Assembly: GCA_016935915.1 (NCBI GenBank)
Contig: JAFGQB010000077.1
Span: 1 to 46,823, forward strand
Source: Spirochaetota bacterium
GTDB lineage: Bacteria > Spirochaetota > GWE2-31-10 > JAFGQB01
Direction of reading: 5' to 3'
DNA: 46,823 bases
Part shown: positions 34,861 through 43,552 of the stretch, piece after piece
Layout: every line of letters starts with the position of its first letter
Position numbering within the stretch: position 1 is the stretch's first letter
Made by a program: the position numbers and the translations under genes
Notes under the pieces: model-generated
The model's database searches: none
What the model was told of the DNA's origin: nothing
What the model saw: only the letters and a program-made list of their open reading frames with translations

Positions 34861-36498
34861 ATGAAAAAAAGAAAAGCTTGTATTTTGTTTTTTTTAGCAT
34901 GTGCACTGTCATTATTTATGGCTTCATGCGCATTGGGAAACGGAAGTGACACTGATAACAGAGCATTTACTGATGATATATCATCCAATGATATATCAAG
35001 CCACAGGTGTTCTTTAGATATTGGGACTCCCAATGACCCGGGTGTCAACGGCAATTATCCGGGGGTAAAAACTTGGCTCATGCCTATAACACCTAACGGA
35101 TTACGCTGTACTCACAACAATTATTCGATCGGTGGTTCACCTAATGGCGATATTTATGCCAGCGGAAGCGATTACGCTACAAATTCGGCATTATACAAAC
35201 TTGATCACAGGACTGACATTTTATGGTATGTAGGAGATGCAAAGTCTGCTTCTGAAAGAGCAGGCAACTGGCTGCCGGGTGAAACAGTTGAAAAATTTCA
35301 CTGCAGACCGATTTATTATAAAGGAAGAATCTACCTTGCATCAGCGGATTATTCACCTGAGGATGCAGGCTATCTTGAACAGAGGGGCTTTCACTGGTAT
35401 GCTTATGATATTAAGGATAATAATTTTATTGACCTAAGTGCTTCAGAACCAGAAGGAATAAGCGGAAGAGTAAGTATCATGGCTACTGAAATCGATGAAG
35501 ATAACGGTATTTTATACGGCATTGGTCAGCCTGTACCGTATCTTTATGCATATAATATTGCTAAAAAAGTTACAACAAATCTTGGTGTTCCTCCTTTTGC
35601 ACCTGAAGGTTATTATACATGTTCAAGATATCTCTGGCTTGATAAATACCAAGCTGTTTATTTTACGATAAAACCTTTCAATTATATCTGTTCTTATACG
35701 CCGGGTAGAGGCTTTGATCAGATACCTGAATGGCCTACTTTAAATCAGTTCTCAACCAACATCAGAAACGGTGTCTGGTCAATCGATAAAAAATATCATT
35801 TCCTTGCTGATTATGAAGGGCATGTTTATAAATTCAGCGTTGATGATATAACATGGGATTATATCGGTCAGGCATCTACAACAGAATCCGACCATTACAA
35901 ACATTTCCCGTTAGGCGATGCCTTCAGGATCAGGTCAATGAGCCTTTCTGCAGACGGCAGGAAAATATATTTTCTCAATGATGAAGCAGCAAGATACTCT
36001 CTGTTCGAATTTGATGTAGAAACTCAAGCTACTATAAGGCTCTGCTACAGGGAAGAACTTGATGGAATATATCAGAATACAAACTACAATGACCATGCAG
36101 GTCATAATGCATGGGATCTTGATGGTAATTTTTATTTCAGCTCATTTGGTTATAATATGCCTGAGAAAGTAACTGTTACATTGACAAGGGTAAATCCCGT
36201 TAAATTAAAAGTTGCCTTAGGATTATTGCCAGAGTTGGTTAAGGTCAACATAGGAGCTTTAGGAAATAAAGTTGTTATATCAAGAACAGGAAGTACATCT
36301 CAAGCTCAGGAAGTAATATTAAGTATTGAGTCAAAATACAATAACAAAATTGTTTATAAAAAAGTGATAATCCCCGCAGGCTCATCATCCGTAAAAATCA
36401 GTATTAAAGAACTTTCAATTAATAAAAAAGATAAAGTAAAAGTCGTACCGAACGGTAATAACTATATAGCGGGTGAACATGATGAATTGAATTTTTAA
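34861..36498 (+). CDS. lipoprotein with beta-propeller-like repeats
   Basis: 545 residues. The start at 34861 is chosen because AGGAG ends six bases upstream; an in-frame ATG eight codons earlier has none. The signal peptide ends in FMASC, a permissive lipobox. The body (about 60-420) has repeated strand motifs of a seven-bladed propeller (GDIYASGSD, GRIYLASADY, ILYGIGQP, AVYFTIKPF, KYHFLADYEGHVYKF, RKIYFLNDEAARYSLFEFD, GNFYFSSFG), reminiscent of oligosaccharide-lyase or quinoprotein-like propellers. The C terminus (about 450-545) looks like an Ig-like domain. A carbohydrate role is suggested only by the divergent lyase-like neighbour. Confidence 0.6.
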   Translation: MKKRKACILFFLACALSLFMASCALGNGSDTDNRAFTDDISSNDISSHRCSLDIGTPNDPGVNGNYPGVKTWLMPITPNGLRCTHNNYSIGGSPNGDIYASGSDYATNSALYKLDHRTDILWYVGDAKSASERAGNWLPGETVEKFHCRPIYYKGRIYLASADYSPEDAGYLEQRGFHWYAYDIKDNNFIDLSASEPEGISGRVSIMATEIDEDNGILYGIGQPVPYLYAYNIAKKVTTNLGVPPFAPEGYYTCSRYLWLDKYQAVYFTIKPFNYICSYTPGRGFDQIPEWPTLNQFSTNIRNGVWSIDKKYHFLADYEGHVYKFSVDDITWDYIGQASTTESDHYKHFPLGDAFRIRSMSLSADGRKIYFLNDEAARYSLFEFDVETQATIRLCYREELDGIYQNTNYNDHAGHNAWDLDGNFYFSSFGYNMPEKVTVTLTRVNPVKLKVALGLLPELVKVNIGALGNKVVISRTGSTSQAQEVILSIESKYNNKIVYKKVIIPAGSSSVKISIKELSINKKDKVKVVPNGNNYIAGEHDELNF

Positions 36499-36520
36499 TT
36501 TTAATTTAAAAATAAATAGT

Positions 36521-36553
36521 GAGCGGTTCGGACCATGACCGCTCCTTTTTTTT
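36521..36553 (+). terminator. terminator after the propeller lipoprotein
   Basis: GAGCGGT (36521-36527) pairs with ACCGCTC (36538-36544), followed by T8. The T-run is also the start of repeat C copy 2. Confidence 0.85.
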
Positions 36554-36585
36554 GCGCAAATGCTGTCCGGAAGCAGCCGGTTTTC
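36546..36585 (+). repeat. repeat C, copy 2
   Basis: T8-TGCGCAAA-N6-CCGGAA-N4-CCGGTTTTC is restated here as T8-GCGCAAA-N6-CCGGAA-N4-CCGGTTTTC, matching the minus-strand copy at 30632-30672 in block content and spacing. Read from the ATG at 36534 it would encode a 20-codon peptide ending PVFVFD. Confidence 0.4.
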
Positions 36586-37035
36586 GTATTTGATTAAATG
36601 ACAATAAATGATTGTTTGATTTTTTAAGACGATTGAAGATGATATGAAAATAACAGCTTATAAATTTGTTATTTTTTTTTAATGAATTATTTGTAAGATA
36701 AATTGAATGAATTGTTTTAAAGATATTTATAAAGATAGAGAAGTAATATGAAAAGAAATTAATAAATAATGTCGAAAAATTTTTATAATATGAATAAAAG
36801 TTTTATCAAGTCATATGGTTTGGGTTTTAGTAAAAAGTCAAGAAAATATCTTTTTTAATCATCAGTTACTCAAGCACTTTCTCGATAGTCCCTGCGCCCA
36901 AAACAATATCGTTGTCGTATTATTTATCAAATTTAGTGACTTTTAAGGCTGTTATGCCTCAAATATATTACCAGATGAAGCTAATGTTTTTTTAATAATG
37001 TTTATTTACAAATACCATCATTTTAATAATAAATT
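36586..37035. other. non-coding spacer at the left edge of the inserted cluster
   Basis: A+T-rich with no gene apart from the mnmA stub. AAAATAACA (36647-36655) and TGTTAT followed by T9 (36667-36680) form a second terminator-like hairpin. Past the stub, GAGGCATAACAGCCT-type sequence at 36942-36960 (complement) forms a small hairpin. Confidence 0.5.
36868..36919 (-). pseudogene. mnmA 3'-end stub (left copy of 52-bp direct repeat)
   Basis: Identical over 52 bases to 44853-44904, the 3' end of the intact mnmA, and in the same orientation. On the minus strand it reads YDNDIVLGAGTIEKVLE and stop. The stop is TAA here and TGA in the intact gene. Similarity ends abruptly on both sides. It is best explained as the displaced original 3' end left when the adjacent cluster inserted. 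Confidence 0.9.
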
Positions 37036-37064
37036 TTGAAATATTAATATTTTAGATATATAAT
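37036..37064 (+). promoter_or_regulatory. promoter of the seven-gene cluster
   Basis: TTGAAA (37036-37041), 17 bases, TATAAT (37059-37064), about 48 bases before the first ATG. It is the only good promoter I see for the seven co-directional genes. Confidence 0.75.
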
Positions 37065-37111
37065 TAGGGATATACAAATTTATAGATTAATGTTTTTTTA
37101 AAAGGAATCAT

Positions 37112-38122
37112 ATGAAGATTTTTTTTTTGAAAGTTTTTTCATTTTTACAGGCTTATATAAAGTCCATGAGACTTTATTATGCCTTTATTACTGGTATTCC
37201 AGGATGGCTGGGATTGTCTTATTATGAATTTATTGCTAAAAATTTTAAAACAGTTGAAATAGAGCCACATCTTGACAAAAAACTTATAATTTTATCTTTA
37301 CTTTTTTTAAGCTGGGGTATAAATCAAATTATAAATGATTATTTAGGATTAAAAGAAGACCGTATCAATGCCCCCAATCGGCCAATGGTGACTGGGGAAC
37401 TTAATCCTTTTTTTGCTTTATTATTGTCCTTTGTACTTATTATTATCTCAATTTTTATAGTAGCAGCTTATTTGGAACCTATTGCTTTAATACCTTTATT
37501 GATGGGTGTAATTTTAAATGTATTATATGAATATGCTAAAGGTTTTGGAATACTGGGGAACATTGTTTTTGGATTAATGATAACTTTAGCTCCTGTATTC
37601 GGATTTTTATCAGTTGGACCTGTTTCAAAACCCCTTTTTACTCCAGACAGATTATCGGTTTTATTTATGGTCTGGGTATTAAACGGAATTATGACATATT
37701 ATACTTATTTTAAAGATTATCATGGTGATAAAGAAGCAGGTAAAGAGACATTGGTAGTAAAAGTCGGTTTAAAAAAAGCCGGATATTTGGGAATTATACT
37801 CTCATATCTGCCTGTGATAACCTTTATTATAATATATTCTAATGGTTTAATTCCTGCTAAGCTCAATAATGTTTTTATAATTCTTGGCATTTTAACAACT
37901 ATAATGCATCTTGGTACAGGTGTAATGTTTTTTAAAAGAAAGGATCCAAAAAATTATTATCATTCTCTATTACTAAATTTCAGAGCATGTATTTGCGCAC
38001 ATGCAACTTTGATAGCGCTTTTTAATAAAGAACTTGCATTAATACTTTTTATTGTTGCATATATTTTAATAGGCTATATTTTTCATATTTATAAAAATGA
38101 AAAAGTAAAAGGTTTAATTTGA
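37112..38122 (+). CDS. UbiA-superfamily prenyltransferase
   Basis: Integral membrane transferase of 336 residues with eight to nine membrane helices. Both Asp-rich motifs that hold Mg-diphosphate are present: NQIINDYLGLKEDRINAPNRP (N71, N75, D76, D83) and YFKDYHGDKEAG (D202, D206). Family members move an isoprenoid chain from a diphosphate to an aromatic, phosphoglycerol, haem or chlorin acceptor. The spacing and NAPNRP resemble the chlorophyll synthase/DGGGP synthase side more than UbiA/MenA, but the acceptor cannot be read from sequence. First gene of the inserted cluster, with AAGGA upstream. Its stop overlaps the next start by one base. Confidence 0.85.
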   Translation: MKIFFLKVFSFLQAYIKSMRLYYAFITGIPGWLGLSYYEFIAKNFKTVEIEPHLDKKLIILSLLFLSWGINQIINDYLGLKEDRINAPNRPMVTGELNPFFALLLSFVLIIISIFIVAAYLEPIALIPLLMGVILNVLYEYAKGFGILGNIVFGLMITLAPVFGFLSVGPVSKPLFTPDRLSVLFMVWVLNGIMTYYTYFKDYHGDKEAGKETLVVKVGLKKAGYLGIILSYLPVITFIIIYSNGLIPAKLNNVFIILGILTTIMHLGTGVMFFKRKDPKNYYHSLLLNFRACICAHATLIALFNKELALILFIVAYILIGYIFHIYKNEKVKGLI

Positions 38123-39339
38123 TGATAGTATTTGAAAAAGTTGAAATTTCAAGTCTTATTTTAAAAAATCGTATTTTTCGTTCAGCAACCTTTGAAGGAA
38201 TGTGTGACGATAATGGATTTCCTCTTTCGTCATATGAAAAAATGTATAAGGAACTTTGTTCAAATGATATCGGAGGAATAATTACAGGTTTTGCATTTAT
38301 AAACAGACAGGGTAGTGCGATTCATCCGGGACAGGCAGGTATGGACAGTGAAGATAAAATACCATTTTATAAAAAAATAACTGATTTTGCACATAAAACC
38401 GATACAAAAATCTTCATGCAGATCGCTCATACAGGCAGACAGACAAAAAGAAAATTTACCGGTGAAACTGTTGTTGCTCCGTCTGATAAAAGTTCATTTT
38501 ATTTTAAGGATAAACCTGATATCCTTTCAACAGATCAAATCCAGAGTATTATACATGACTTTTCCATGTCTTCTCTTTGTGCAAAAAAAGCCGGATTTGA
38601 CGGGATACAGCTCCATGCTGCTCATGGTTATCTGATACATCAGTTTATACTGTCCTCCATTAATAATAGAAGGGACAGCTACGGAATTGATAAAAAATTT
38701 AATATAGGGACCCTGTTTTTTTCCCGGGTCATTGATGAAATAAGAAATGTCTGCGGAAGTGATTATCCAATAATCGTAAAGATAAGCGGCAGTGATGATT
38801 TTATAAATAAGTTCAATATTAAACAGTTCATCAACCTGATTAAATTTCTTGATAAAAAGAAAGTTTCAGCAATAGAAATAAGCTATGGTACAATGGATTA
38901 TGCATTAAGCATAATGAGAGGGGATATACCTGCAGAGCTGATATTGGAATTTAATCCTGTTTATAAAACTGAGAGTTCAATTAAAAAATTTATTATAAAA
39001 AATTTAATGATTCCTCTGATAAGCCTGAAAATGAGGAAATTCACTCCATGTTATAATTTAGAATATGCTAAAACAGCCAGGGAGTATACTGATATTCCCC
39101 TGATAACTGTAGGAGGCATAAGAAAAGGGGAAGAGATAAAAAAGATCATAGAAAATTATAAAATTGACTTTGTCAGTTTATGCAGACCTTTTATCTGTGA
39201 ACCTGATTTGGTTTTAAAATTATTAAATAATGAAAATTATGTTTCAAAGTGCATTAATTGCAACAAATGCACTATAATGTGCGATTCCGACCAGTTTACA
39301 AGGTGTTATTTAAAAAAAAATAAAAAATACAGAGTATAA
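38122..39339 (+). CDS. old yellow enzyme-type FMN oxidoreductase with Cys cluster
   Basis: 405 residues. An FMN-binding TIM barrel of the OYE/2,4-dienoyl-CoA reductase family: FMQIAHTGRQT, GFDGIQLHAAHGYLIHQF (with the catalytic His pair region), SSINNRRDSYG and VGGIRKGEEI. The C-terminal CINCNKCTIMC supplies cysteines for a [4Fe-4S] cluster, as in dienoyl-CoA reductases, but the following NADPH domain of those large enzymes is absent, so electrons must come from another protein or directly bound NAD(P)H. It likely reduces an activated C=C bond in the cluster product. Start taken at the ATG overlapping the UbiA stop (TGATG). Confidence 0.88.
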   Translation: MIVFEKVEISSLILKNRIFRSATFEGMCDDNGFPLSSYEKMYKELCSNDIGGIITGFAFINRQGSAIHPGQAGMDSEDKIPFYKKITDFAHKTDTKIFMQIAHTGRQTKRKFTGETVVAPSDKSSFYFKDKPDILSTDQIQSIIHDFSMSSLCAKKAGFDGIQLHAAHGYLIHQFILSSINNRRDSYGIDKKFNIGTLFFSRVIDEIRNVCGSDYPIIVKISGSDDFINKFNIKQFINLIKFLDKKKVSAIEISYGTMDYALSIMRGDIPAELILEFNPVYKTESSIKKFIIKNLMIPLISLKMRKFTPCYNLEYAKTAREYTDIPLITVGGIRKGEEIKKIIENYKIDFVSLCRPFICEPDLVLKLLNNENYVSKCINCNKCTIMCDSDQFTRCYLKKNKKYRV

Positions 39340-39340
39340 A

Positions 39341-40507
39341 ATGAAGATCAATGATTATAATAATAATTTAAATCTTGTTAAAAGGATTGGCTTTAATCCA
39401 TATTATAACAGAGTTGAATCCGATCTCTCTGATCGCATTATAATCAATAATGAAAAGTTTATTGATCTTGCATCAAATAATTACCTTGGACTTGCCAATG
39501 ATGAAAGGATCAAGGAGGCAAGTATCAATGCCGTCAAAAAATATGGAGTTTCATTCTGCGGTACTCCCATTGCCTGCGGTTATAATGATCTTTATGAAAA
39601 AGTTAATAAAAAACTTTCGGAATTTACAGGATGTGAAGATTCGATTTTACTGCCGTCCTGTTATCAGGCGAATAATGGTGTTTTTGCAGCATTGAGTGAA
39701 AAAAATGATATATTTATTTTTGACAGAATGTGCCATTCCTCGCTGATTCAGGGAATAATGCTTGCAAACTGCAGGATGAGGTATTTTCTTCATAATAACA
39801 CCGAAGATCTTGAGAGCATCTTAAAGAAATCAGGTGATTATAATAACCGCTATGTTGTCATAGAATCTGTATTTTCAACGGAAGGAGCCATAGCACCAGT
39901 TGATATTATGCATGATTTATGTAAAAAATATGATGCCTATCTTATCATTGATGATTCTCATGGTATCGGTGTTCTGGGCGAAAAAGGTCATGGAGTAATT
40001 GAGCACTTTAAAATAAATGATTTTAACGGTATCTACCTTGCAAGTCTGGGCAAAGCATTAGCTAATGCCGGGGGTGTAATCGCAGGAAAAAAAGATATGA
40101 TTGAATACCTGAAATATTATGTACCTCATCTGATATATTCTACAGCGATTGTTCCTGCTGTACTGGGTGGTATTGAAAAAGTTTTAGAAATTGTTGATCT
40201 GGAATTCAGTGTTTTAAGCGGCAGACTCTGGAAAAATAAAAACACAATACAAAATGCACTTAAAAATGCGGGATTTGATATTGTTGATTCTAAAGCTCCG
40301 ATTAATTCGATTGAATCAGGTTCAACCGAAAATACTTTTCTTATGACAAAGAAATTTTATAACAACAGGCTGTTTGTAACTCCTTTTGTTGAACCCTCGA
40401 CCCCTAAAAACAGATCAAAAATAAGAATGATTGCAGGTGCCAATTTTACGGAAGAAACATTAAATGATACTGTTGAAATAATAAGCAGTATAGGAAAGAA
40501 TCTCTGA
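39341..40507 (+). CDS. alpha-oxoamine synthase (BioF/KBL/SPT family)
   Basis: PLP enzyme of 388 residues that condenses an amino acid with an acyl thioester, losing CO2. It has PYYNRVES and IDLASNNYLGLA at the N terminus, the PLP-stacking histidine H132 in DRMCHSS, DDSHGIG (residues 204-210) and the Schiff-base lysine K238 in YLASLGKALANAGG. Sequence alone does not separate 8-amino-7-oxononanoate synthase, 2-amino-3-ketobutyrate ligase, serine palmitoyltransferase or CqsA-type enzymes. No biotin genes are nearby, and a lipid kinase and an SDR follow, which favours a sphingoid or amino-ketone product. One-base overlap with the kinase gene (TGATG). Confidence 0.9.
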   Translation: MKINDYNNNLNLVKRIGFNPYYNRVESDLSDRIIINNEKFIDLASNNYLGLANDERIKEASINAVKKYGVSFCGTPIACGYNDLYEKVNKKLSEFTGCEDSILLPSCYQANNGVFAALSEKNDIFIFDRMCHSSLIQGIMLANCRMRYFLHNNTEDLESILKKSGDYNNRYVVIESVFSTEGAIAPVDIMHDLCKKYDAYLIIDDSHGIGVLGEKGHGVIEHFKINDFNGIYLASLGKALANAGGVIAGKKDMIEYLKYYVPHLIYSTAIVPAVLGGIEKVLEIVDLEFSVLSGRLWKNKNTIQNALKNAGFDIVDSKAPINSIESGSTENTFLMTKKFYNNRLFVTPFVEPSTPKNRSKIRMIAGANFTEETLNDTVEIISSIGKNL

Positions 40508-41487
40508 TGAAATATTTTATAATTTTTAATCCTGCATCGAGGAATGGCAGGAGTATTTCAAAGAAAAAAAAAATATTATCACTTCTTAAAAAGTTCAGAA
40601 TTGATTATGATATTTCTGAAACTAAATCTCTTGATGAGGCATATAAATATTCTTTGGAAGCAAATAAAAATGGATATGATGTAATTTCAGTTATTGGAGG
40701 AGACGGTACAATTAACCGTGTTATTAATGGTTTTTATGACAGCCAAGGAAAGAGGATTTCGAAAACAAAATTAGCAGTAATCCATACAGGAACAAGTCCT
40801 GATTTCTGTAAGAGTTATAATATCCCTACTGACTTTAATGAAGCATTTAATACAATGATAAAAAATTACAGTAAAAAAATAAAAATCGGCAAGATAAATT
40901 TTTTAAGAAAATATAATGCAAACTATGATTCTAAATTTTTAAATGAAATTAAAGATACTAATGATAATATAGTAACAGGTTATTTTGGTTGCTGTGCTAA
41001 TGCAGGTTTGGGTGCTGGTTTGGCAAAAGAAGCAAACAGCGGAATAAGAAAGTATTTTGGAGATTTTTTAGGAACACTAATCTGTCTGATAAAAATATTG
41101 GTTAAATACAAACCTGATAATTTTTCAATCAAAAATGATGATAATTTAATCAAAGTAAATAATCTGTTAAATTTATCAGTAGGCAAAACATTTTATATTG
41201 CATCAGGTATAAAAGTTAAAAATGACTTGACTGATTTTGCTGAGAGATTTTATTTTTTATTGTCAATGAAAAATAACTTTTTATCTGTTTTTGATATTAT
41301 CAGTAAAGTTTATAGTGGAAATAAAATAATTTCTAATAAAAATTTATCATTATCCTATTGCAGAAAAATTGAAATAGCAGGGAATAATAATCATCCCGAA
41401 TTAGAATTTGACGGAGATCCTCAAGGCTATCTGCCTTGTTTTATCAAGACAGCAGAAGAACCTTTGGATTTAATCGTCAAAGAATAA
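40507..41487 (+). CDS. diacylglycerol kinase-family lipid kinase
   Basis: 326 residues of the DAGK catalytic family, which includes diacylglycerol, sphingosine and ceramide kinases. Markers: FIIFNPASRNGR, the nucleotide-binding VIGGDGTINRVINGF (GGDGT at 64-68), HTGTSPDFCKSYNIP in place of the usual GTxNDFA, and EFDGDPQG near the C terminus. Its position next to an alpha-oxoamine synthase parallels the serine palmitoyltransferase/kinase pairing I recall in Bacteroides, so phosphorylation of a long-chain amino alcohol is an attractive inference. The lipid substrate is unproven. Confidence 0.88.
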   Translation: MKYFIIFNPASRNGRSISKKKKILSLLKKFRIDYDISETKSLDEAYKYSLEANKNGYDVISVIGGDGTINRVINGFYDSQGKRISKTKLAVIHTGTSPDFCKSYNIPTDFNEAFNTMIKNYSKKIKIGKINFLRKYNANYDSKFLNEIKDTNDNIVTGYFGCCANAGLGAGLAKEANSGIRKYFGDFLGTLICLIKILVKYKPDNFSIKNDDNLIKVNNLLNLSVGKTFYIASGIKVKNDLTDFAERFYFLLSMKNNFLSVFDIISKVYSGNKIISNKNLSLSYCRKIEIAGNNNHPELEFDGDPQGYLPCFIKTAEEPLDLIVKE

Positions 41488-41503
41488 TCAAGGATAATAT
41501 AGA

Positions 41504-42517
41504 ATGAATTTTAAATTTAAAAATGAAAATGATCTTATCAATTTAATAAGCGATACTCTTAAAAGACCATTAAATCAGATAAATAAAGTTAATGAATCTG
41601 ATGCTGAGATAATTGACAGAGGAGTTGAGAAATTACTCTTTAATATCGATACATTTTCCAGTGAAGATTTTTTTGATGAAAATGATCCTTATACTTTAGG
41701 CTGGAACATGGCAGTAGGCTGTATAAGCGACATTCTTGCTGGAGGTGTACAGCCTCAATATTATGCTCATAGTATGACAATTATTGAAAGCTGGGATAAA
41801 AAATATATTAATAAGCTCATTATGGGAGTAAGGGATGTACTTTCCAAATTTAAAACATCGTTTATAGGAGGAGATGTAGGATTTGGTAAAGAATGGAGCT
41901 ATACTGCTTCAGCTTTAAGTTTTGCACAAGATAAGCTCCTTACAAGAAAAGGGGCAAAATTGAATGATTCTATCTATATTACCGGAAAGGTTGGACTTGG
42001 CAACTTCAATGCCGGTTTAAATTTATTTTCAGTTAAAAATAAATTTTTAAAATTTAATAAAAAATTTCCCATTAGGAAAAATGAAACAGAGATTATTAGA
42101 GAATTTGCTTCATGCTGTATTGATACAAGTGACGGAGTTTTTAATTCATTAAAAATAATATCCGAATTGGGAAATCTTGGATTTGAAGTCAAAAATATTC
42201 CGTATCATAAGATATGTTTAATTTTATCCGGAATTTTAAATATTGATAAATTATTGTTTTTCATCGGAGAGTGTGGAGAGTATGAGCTTTTATTTACAAT
42301 ACCATCTGATGAGGAAAGTTTATTTATAAAAAAAATTATAGGGGAAAAGTTGAAATTTTATAAAATAGGGAAAATAACAGAAAATAAAAAAAGATTTGTA
42401 ATTGATAATGAAAGAATATATGATTTAACCGAACTAGATATATGCGCAAGAACTTTTAAAAATAAAAAAGATTATATATCTTACATAATTAATTATCTTA
42501 ATAGGTTTAAAAAATGA
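41504..42517 (+). CDS. ThiL/PurM-like (AIR synthase-related) protein
   Basis: 337 residues with the two-domain PurM/ThiL fold: DPYTLGWNMAVGCISDILAGGVQP and SFIGGDVGFGKEWSYTASALS in the ATP-binding half, then CCIDTSDGVFNSLKII and FIGECGEYELLFTIPSD, which equals the ThiL GxDYELLF motif with the acidic residue altered (GECGEYELLF). No thiamine gene is near, and the substitutions around the active site suggest a paralogue that activates or phosphorylates another substrate. It overlaps the following SDR gene by 4 bases (ATGA), so it is an integral cluster member. Confidence 0.75.
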   Translation: MNFKFKNENDLINLISDTLKRPLNQINKVNESDAEIIDRGVEKLLFNIDTFSSEDFFDENDPYTLGWNMAVGCISDILAGGVQPQYYAHSMTIIESWDKKYINKLIMGVRDVLSKFKTSFIGGDVGFGKEWSYTASALSFAQDKLLTRKGAKLNDSIYITGKVGLGNFNAGLNLFSVKNKFLKFNKKFPIRKNETEIIREFASCCIDTSDGVFNSLKIISELGNLGFEVKNIPYHKICLILSGILNIDKLLFFIGECGEYELLFTIPSDEESLFIKKIIGEKLKFYKIGKITENKKRFVIDNERIYDLTELDICARTFKNKKDYISYIINYLNRFKK

Positions 42518-43539
42518 GAGTAATTATTACAGGAGCAAATGGTTTTATCGGGAGTCATATAACTGAGTATTTAGTAAAAAAAAATATTGAAGTAATATGC
42601 CTGGTTAGAAAAAAATCGAATTTGAATAACATTAAAGATTTAAAAGTAAAATTAATATATGGAGATATAACAATTTATGATGATTTGGAAAAAAAGTTGA
42701 AAAATGCCGAATGTATTATTCACATAGCTGGATTGGCATCTGACTGGGGAGCTTATAAAGATTTTTATGATATTAATGTCAATGGAACATTAAATGTTTT
42801 AAAGGCTGGATATAGGAATGATATTAAAAATTTCATTTTAACATCAACAAATTCTGTTTATGGTGAAGAAAATTGTTATAAAAAGAAAAATGAGAGTTCA
42901 GATTTAAATTCTCATTATAAATATTTTTTAAATTGTTTTTTCCCATCGGCAATGAATTATTATAGAGATACAAAAAAGGAAGCAAAAATAAAATCAACTG
43001 AATATGCTATAAGACATGGATTGAATATAACATTTATTGAACCTGTATGGGTTTATGGTGAAAGAGAATTCAGTTCTGGTTTTTATGATTACATTAAATC
43101 CGCTGAAAAAATGCCAATAATGCCCGGAAATAGAAAAAACAAATTTCACATTATTTACGCAGGTGATTTAGCAAGAGCATATTATAATGTATTAACTAAA
43201 AAGCTTAAAGGTATTAATTCTTTTATAATCGGTAATGAAAAAATTGAATATATGTACAGGATTTATGATATTTTTTGTAAAGAAGCAGGAATAAAAAACA
43301 TTATGAGACTACCGAAATTTTTATTTTATCCTATAGGCTTTATTTCAGAGTTATTCTATACAATATTCAAAATAAAACATCCGCCTTTACTGACAAGATC
43401 GAGAGTAAATATGTTTTATGATAATATAGAGTATTCAACTGATAAAGCTTACAGTATTTTAGGTTTTAAATCTGAAACAGGTATTAATGAAGGAATAAAA
43501 AAAACAGTAGAATGGTATAAAAATAACAATTTTATCTAA
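42514..43539 (+). CDS. extended SDR (NAD-dependent epimerase/3-beta-HSD-like)
   Basis: 341 residues. Rossmann motif TGANGFIGSH at 6-15, HIAGLASDWGAYKDFYDINVNGTLNVLKA, LTSTNSVYGEEN, and catalytic Y150-x3-K154 (YRDTK). The C-terminal part (PVWVYGER, HIIYAGDLARAYYNVL) is that of 3-beta-hydroxysteroid dehydrogenase/OleD/CerR-like reductases rather than sugar epimerases. In bacterial ceramide synthesis an enzyme of this class reduces 3-ketosphinganine, which would suit the alpha-oxoamine synthase upstream. That substrate is inference. Confidence 0.85.
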   Translation: MRVIITGANGFIGSHITEYLVKKNIEVICLVRKKSNLNNIKDLKVKLIYGDITIYDDLEKKLKNAECIIHIAGLASDWGAYKDFYDINVNGTLNVLKAGYRNDIKNFILTSTNSVYGEENCYKKKNESSDLNSHYKYFLNCFFPSAMNYYRDTKKEAKIKSTEYAIRHGLNITFIEPVWVYGEREFSSGFYDYIKSAEKMPIMPGNRKNKFHIIYAGDLARAYYNVLTKKLKGINSFIIGNEKIEYMYRIYDIFCKEAGIKNIMRLPKFLFYPIGFISELFYTIFKIKHPPLLTRSRVNMFYDNIEYSTDKAYSILGFKSETGINEGIKKTVEWYKNNNFI

Positions 43540-43552
43540 AGGAGTAAATATT

